From the NCBI GenBank assembly GCA_035513575.1, contig DATKBW010000042.1:1-24429 (forward strand): a DNA stretch of 24,429 nucleotides, in the 5' to 3' direction. Below the pieces are notes generated by a model. That model did not search any database. It saw only the letters and a program-made list of their open reading frames with translations, and was not told where the DNA came from. The number at the start of each line of letters is the position of its first letter. The first letter of the stretch is position 1. Origin of the DNA: JAHWKI01 sp035513575. Its GTDB lineage: Bacteria > Gemmatimonadota > Gemmatimonadetes > Longimicrobiales > RSA9. The translations under genes were made by a program, and so were the position numbers. Shown here one piece after another: positions 22,370-24,429 of the stretch.

Positions 22370-24034
22370 ATGGCCGGTCTGTCCCTCATCGTCCGCGTGC
22401 TGCCCCGGTCGGCGGGCCGCGGGCTCTTCCTGCTGATCCTTGGCCTGGGAGCCGTCGGGGCCTGCGCGCAGGGGCCCGCCCCGGAACCGACTCCGGCCGC
22501 GGCGGCCGCCGGTGCGCCCGTCGGGGCCGGTTTCGCCTTCGAGGAATGGACACTGGAGGATTTCCAGGACGCCATGGCCTCCGGCCGGGTGACGTCCCGT
22601 GAGGTCACGGCGGCGTATCTGGCGCGGATCGACGCGCTGGACCGACGCGGGCCGGAGCTCCGTGCCATGCTGGACCTGAATCCGGATGCGCTGGCCATCG
22701 CCGGGGCTCTGGACGCCGAGCGTCGGGCGGGCCGGGTACGGGGCCCGCTGCACGGGATCCCGGTGGTGCTGAAGGACAACATCGACACGGCGGACCGCAT
22801 GACCACGACGGCGGGGTCGCTGGCGCTGGAGGGCTCGGTGGCGCCGCGGGACGCGTTCATCGTGGAGCGGCTGCGGGAGGCCGGGGCGGTGATCCTGGGG
22901 AAGGCGAACCTGAGCGAGTGGGCCAATTTCCGGTCCACGTCGTCGTCCAGCGGGTGGAGCGGCCGCGGGGGCCAGGTGCGCAACCCGTACGCCCTCGATC
23001 GCTCCCCGGGCGGCGCGCGCGCGGGCTCGGCGGTAGCGGTGGCCGCGAACCTGACGCCGCTGGCGGTGGGGACGGAGACGGACGGCTCCGTCGTCTGCCC
23101 GTCGGCGACCAACGGGATCGTCGGCATCAAGCCGACGGTGGGGCTGGTGAGCCGTGCCGGGATCATCCCCATCGCCCACAGCCAGGACGTGGCCGGCGCC
23201 ATGGCCAGGACGGTGGCGGACGCCGCGGCGCTCCTGGGCGTGCTGGCGGGTTCGGACCCGCGGGACCCGAGCACCGCCGGCGGCAGGGGCGAGGCGCACT
23301 ACACGCGGTTCCTGGATCCGGAGGCCCTGGCCGGGGCCCGGATCGGCGTGGTCCGCGAGCAGATGACCGGCTATCACGCCGGGACCGACCGGCTGTTCGA
23401 CGCCGCCCTGGCCGACCTCCAGGCGGCGGGCGTCACGGTGCTGGACTCCCTGGAGCTGCCGCATCAGGGCCACTACGGCCAGGCCGAGTGGACCATCCTC
23501 CTGTACGAGTTCAGGGACGGCCTGAACGCCTACCTGGCCGGACTCGGGGCGGGCGCCCCGGTGCGCACGCTGGCGGACGTGATCGCCTTCAACGAACGCG
23601 AGCGGGCCCGGTCCATGCCCTACTTCCGGCAGGAGATCCTCGAGCTTGCCCAGGCGAAGGGAGTCCTGACCGAGCGGGAGTACCTGGACGCCCTGGAGAC
23701 CGCGAAGTTGGCGGGCGCGGGGATCGATTCCATCATGGGGCTCCACCGGCTGGACGCCCTGGTCGCCCCCACCGGCTCGCCCGCCTGGACCATCGACCTC
23801 GTCCTCGGCGACCATTTCCTCGGCGCCAGCTCGCAGCCCGCCGCGGTTGCCGGCTATCCCAACATCACGGTGCCCATGGGGTTCGACCACGGGCTGCCGG
23901 TGGGGATCAGCTTCTTCGGCCGGGCCTGGAGCGAGCCCACCCTCATCGGCCTGGCCTACGGCTACGAGCAGGCCACCACCCACCGCCGACCACCCGGGCT
24001 GCGTGCGTCCCTGGCGCCCTTCGCGCCCCGCTGA
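22370..24034 (+). CDS. Amidase-signature lipoprotein lacking the cis-serine
   Basis: This is a 554-residue protein from the ATG at 22370 (GGAGAG upstream); a TTG at 22325 would add 15 residues. A signal peptide with lipobox-like V-G-A-C suggests an outer-membrane or periplasmic lipoprotein. The amidase-signature core is clear: GIPVVLKDNIDTADRM with K135, the serine loop, GTETDGSVVCPSATNGIVGIKP with nucleophile S240, and PNITVPMG near the end. The family hydrolyses amides with a Lys-cisSer-Ser triad. Here the usual PGGSSSGSA reads PGGARAGSA: the cis-Ser position is A216, exactly 24 residues before S240, and the next residue is R217. Hydrolysis should be badly reduced unless this is a sequence error. 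Length and remaining motifs are normal. Confidence 0.85.
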   Translation: MAGLSLIVRVLPRSAGRGLFLLILGLGAVGACAQGPAPEPTPAAAAAGAPVGAGFAFEEWTLEDFQDAMASGRVTSREVTAAYLARIDALDRRGPELRAMLDLNPDALAIAGALDAERRAGRVRGPLHGIPVVLKDNIDTADRMTTTAGSLALEGSVAPRDAFIVERLREAGAVILGKANLSEWANFRSTSSSSGWSGRGGQVRNPYALDRSPGGARAGSAVAVAANLTPLAVGTETDGSVVCPSATNGIVGIKPTVGLVSRAGIIPIAHSQDVAGAMARTVADAAALLGVLAGSDPRDPSTAGGRGEAHYTRFLDPEALAGARIGVVREQMTGYHAGTDRLFDAALADLQAAGVTVLDSLELPHQGHYGQAEWTILLYEFRDGLNAYLAGLGAGAPVRTLADVIAFNERERARSMPYFRQEILELAQAKGVLTEREYLDALETAKLAGAGIDSIMGLHRLDALVAPTGSPAWTIDLVLGDHFLGASSQPAAVAGYPNITVPMGFDHGLPVGISFFGRAWSEPTLIGLAYGYEQATTHRRPPGLRASLAPFAPR

Positions 24035-24068
24035 GCCCTCCGACAGCGTGTGTGGGGCGTTCCCCGAC

Positions 24069-24116
24069 TTGAACGCCGTGCCCCGGCGCGGTACCTTTCA
24101 TTCGTAATTCGACGAA
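24069..24116 (+). promoter_or_regulatory. Possible promoter with ArsR-type operator
   Basis: TTGAAC (24069-24074) and TACCTT (24092-24097) are 17 nt apart, a weak promoter pair. Directly after it, TTCGT (24101-24105) and ACGAA (24112-24116) form a perfect inverted repeat with a 6-nt centre, 15 nt before the ArsR start. ArsR-family repressors often bind such repeats at their own promoters. Confidence 0.35.
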
Positions 24117-24131
24117 CGACGAAAGAGGACC

Positions 24132-24429
24132 ATGGCCACACTCGATGGGATCTGCCCGCCCCTGGACGTGCCGGAAGCCGTTCCCGGTGGTACGGAGGCC
24201 GACGAGATGCTGGCCCGCCTCGCGAAAGCGGTGGGCCACCCCGTACGCGCCGGGATCGTGCGGCAGCTCGCGAGTCAGGACAGCTGTCAGTACGGCGCGC
24301 TGACCGACCGGGTGCCGCTGGCGAAGTCGACGATCTCGCAGCATCTGAAGGTCCTGCGGGAAGCGGGACTGGTCCGTGGCGAGGTGGACGGCCCGCGGGT
24401 GTGCTACTGCATCGATCCTGTCGGGCTGT
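24132..24429 (+). CDS. ArsR-family regulator, C-terminus cut by window edge
   Basis: The ATG at 24132 has AGAGGA upstream, and 99 codons are visible before the window ends. A winged helix-turn-helix follows: LARLAKAVGHPVRAGIVRQL (27-46), then LAKSTISQHLKVLREAGLV (63-81) as the recognition helix region, and the wing GEVDGPRVCYCIDP. This is the ArsR/SmtB type of metal- or redox-responsive repressor. The usual CVC metal site in the recognition helix is absent; C8, C52, C91 and C93 are visible, the last two as C-Y-C in the wing. The inducer is unknown. A likely operator lies at its promoter, suggesting autoregulation. Target genes are probably beyond the right edge. Confidence 0.87.
   Translation, partial: MATLDGICPPLDVPEAVPGGTEADEMLARLAKAVGHPVRAGIVRQLASQDSCQYGALTDRVPLAKSTISQHLKVLREAGLVRGEVDGPRVCYCIDPVGL

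Noticed and set aside
22241..23983. A 580-codon minus-strand frame opposite the amidase gene
   Set aside because: No domain, antisense to the well-supported amidase frame.

Overview
This is a high-GC window with densely packed genes. Its gene families (long DUF5916 outer-membrane-type protein, NHL/PAL-like propellers next to a small cytochrome c, DUF5996, TolB-like propeller) resemble those common in Gemmatimonadota. That placement is inferred from gene content and base composition alone; no rRNA or other phylogenetic marker is present. I see no tRNA, rRNA, CRISPR array, transposase or phage gene.

Left part (1-5114): a minus-strand cell-envelope operon runs HupE/UreJ-type membrane protein, then a secreted NHL propeller (coupled by a TGATG overlap), then a secreted cytochrome c cut by the window edge. 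A second secreted NHL propeller is transcribed divergently. It is followed by a secreted L,D-transpeptidase of the YkuD_2 type with a good sigma-70-like promoter.

Middle-left part (5155-9355): a minus-strand block with visibly lower GC encodes a TolB-like propeller, an HPF/RaiA-type ribosome hibernation protein, a bacterial release-factor-like protein (baeRF family 3), a DUF1801 protein and a TfoX N-terminal-domain protein. Beside it lies about 0.7 kb of non-coding DNA containing what looks like the broken 5' end of a GT1/GT28-type glycosyltransferase gene.

Centre (9356-17093): this part has a stress and regulation flavour. A minus-strand DoxX-GH15 (trehalase/glucoamylase-like) pair faces a DksA/TraR-type C4 zinc-finger regulator. 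After a promoter- and terminator-bearing gap comes a tight plus-strand operon of an unknown 88-residue protein, an IF-1 paralogue, a CBS-like protein with a regular C-x4-H-x4-C-x4-H insert, and a spermidine-synthase-like protein. Convergent to it is a macrodomain protein, a two-CBS protein and an unknown basic protein. Divergent from the macrodomain gene is a soluble orphan sensor histidine kinase.

Right part (17186-24429): a 906-residue CBM9-like/DUF5916 protein, a DUF5996 protein overlapping tail-to-tail with a UBP-type zinc-finger protein, about 0.7 kb of non-coding DNA with a perfect 25-bp tandem duplication, a small unknown protein, an amidase-signature lipoprotein whose cis-serine is replaced by alanine, and the start of an ArsR-family regulator with a possible operator at its own promoter.

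The most interesting points are the accessory IF-1/CBS/spermidine-synthase-like operon, its unusual Cys/His insert and the in-frame TGA before the synthase, the HPF-baeRF3 pair, the amidase lacking a catalytic residue, and a promoter-terminator interval without a recognisable gene.
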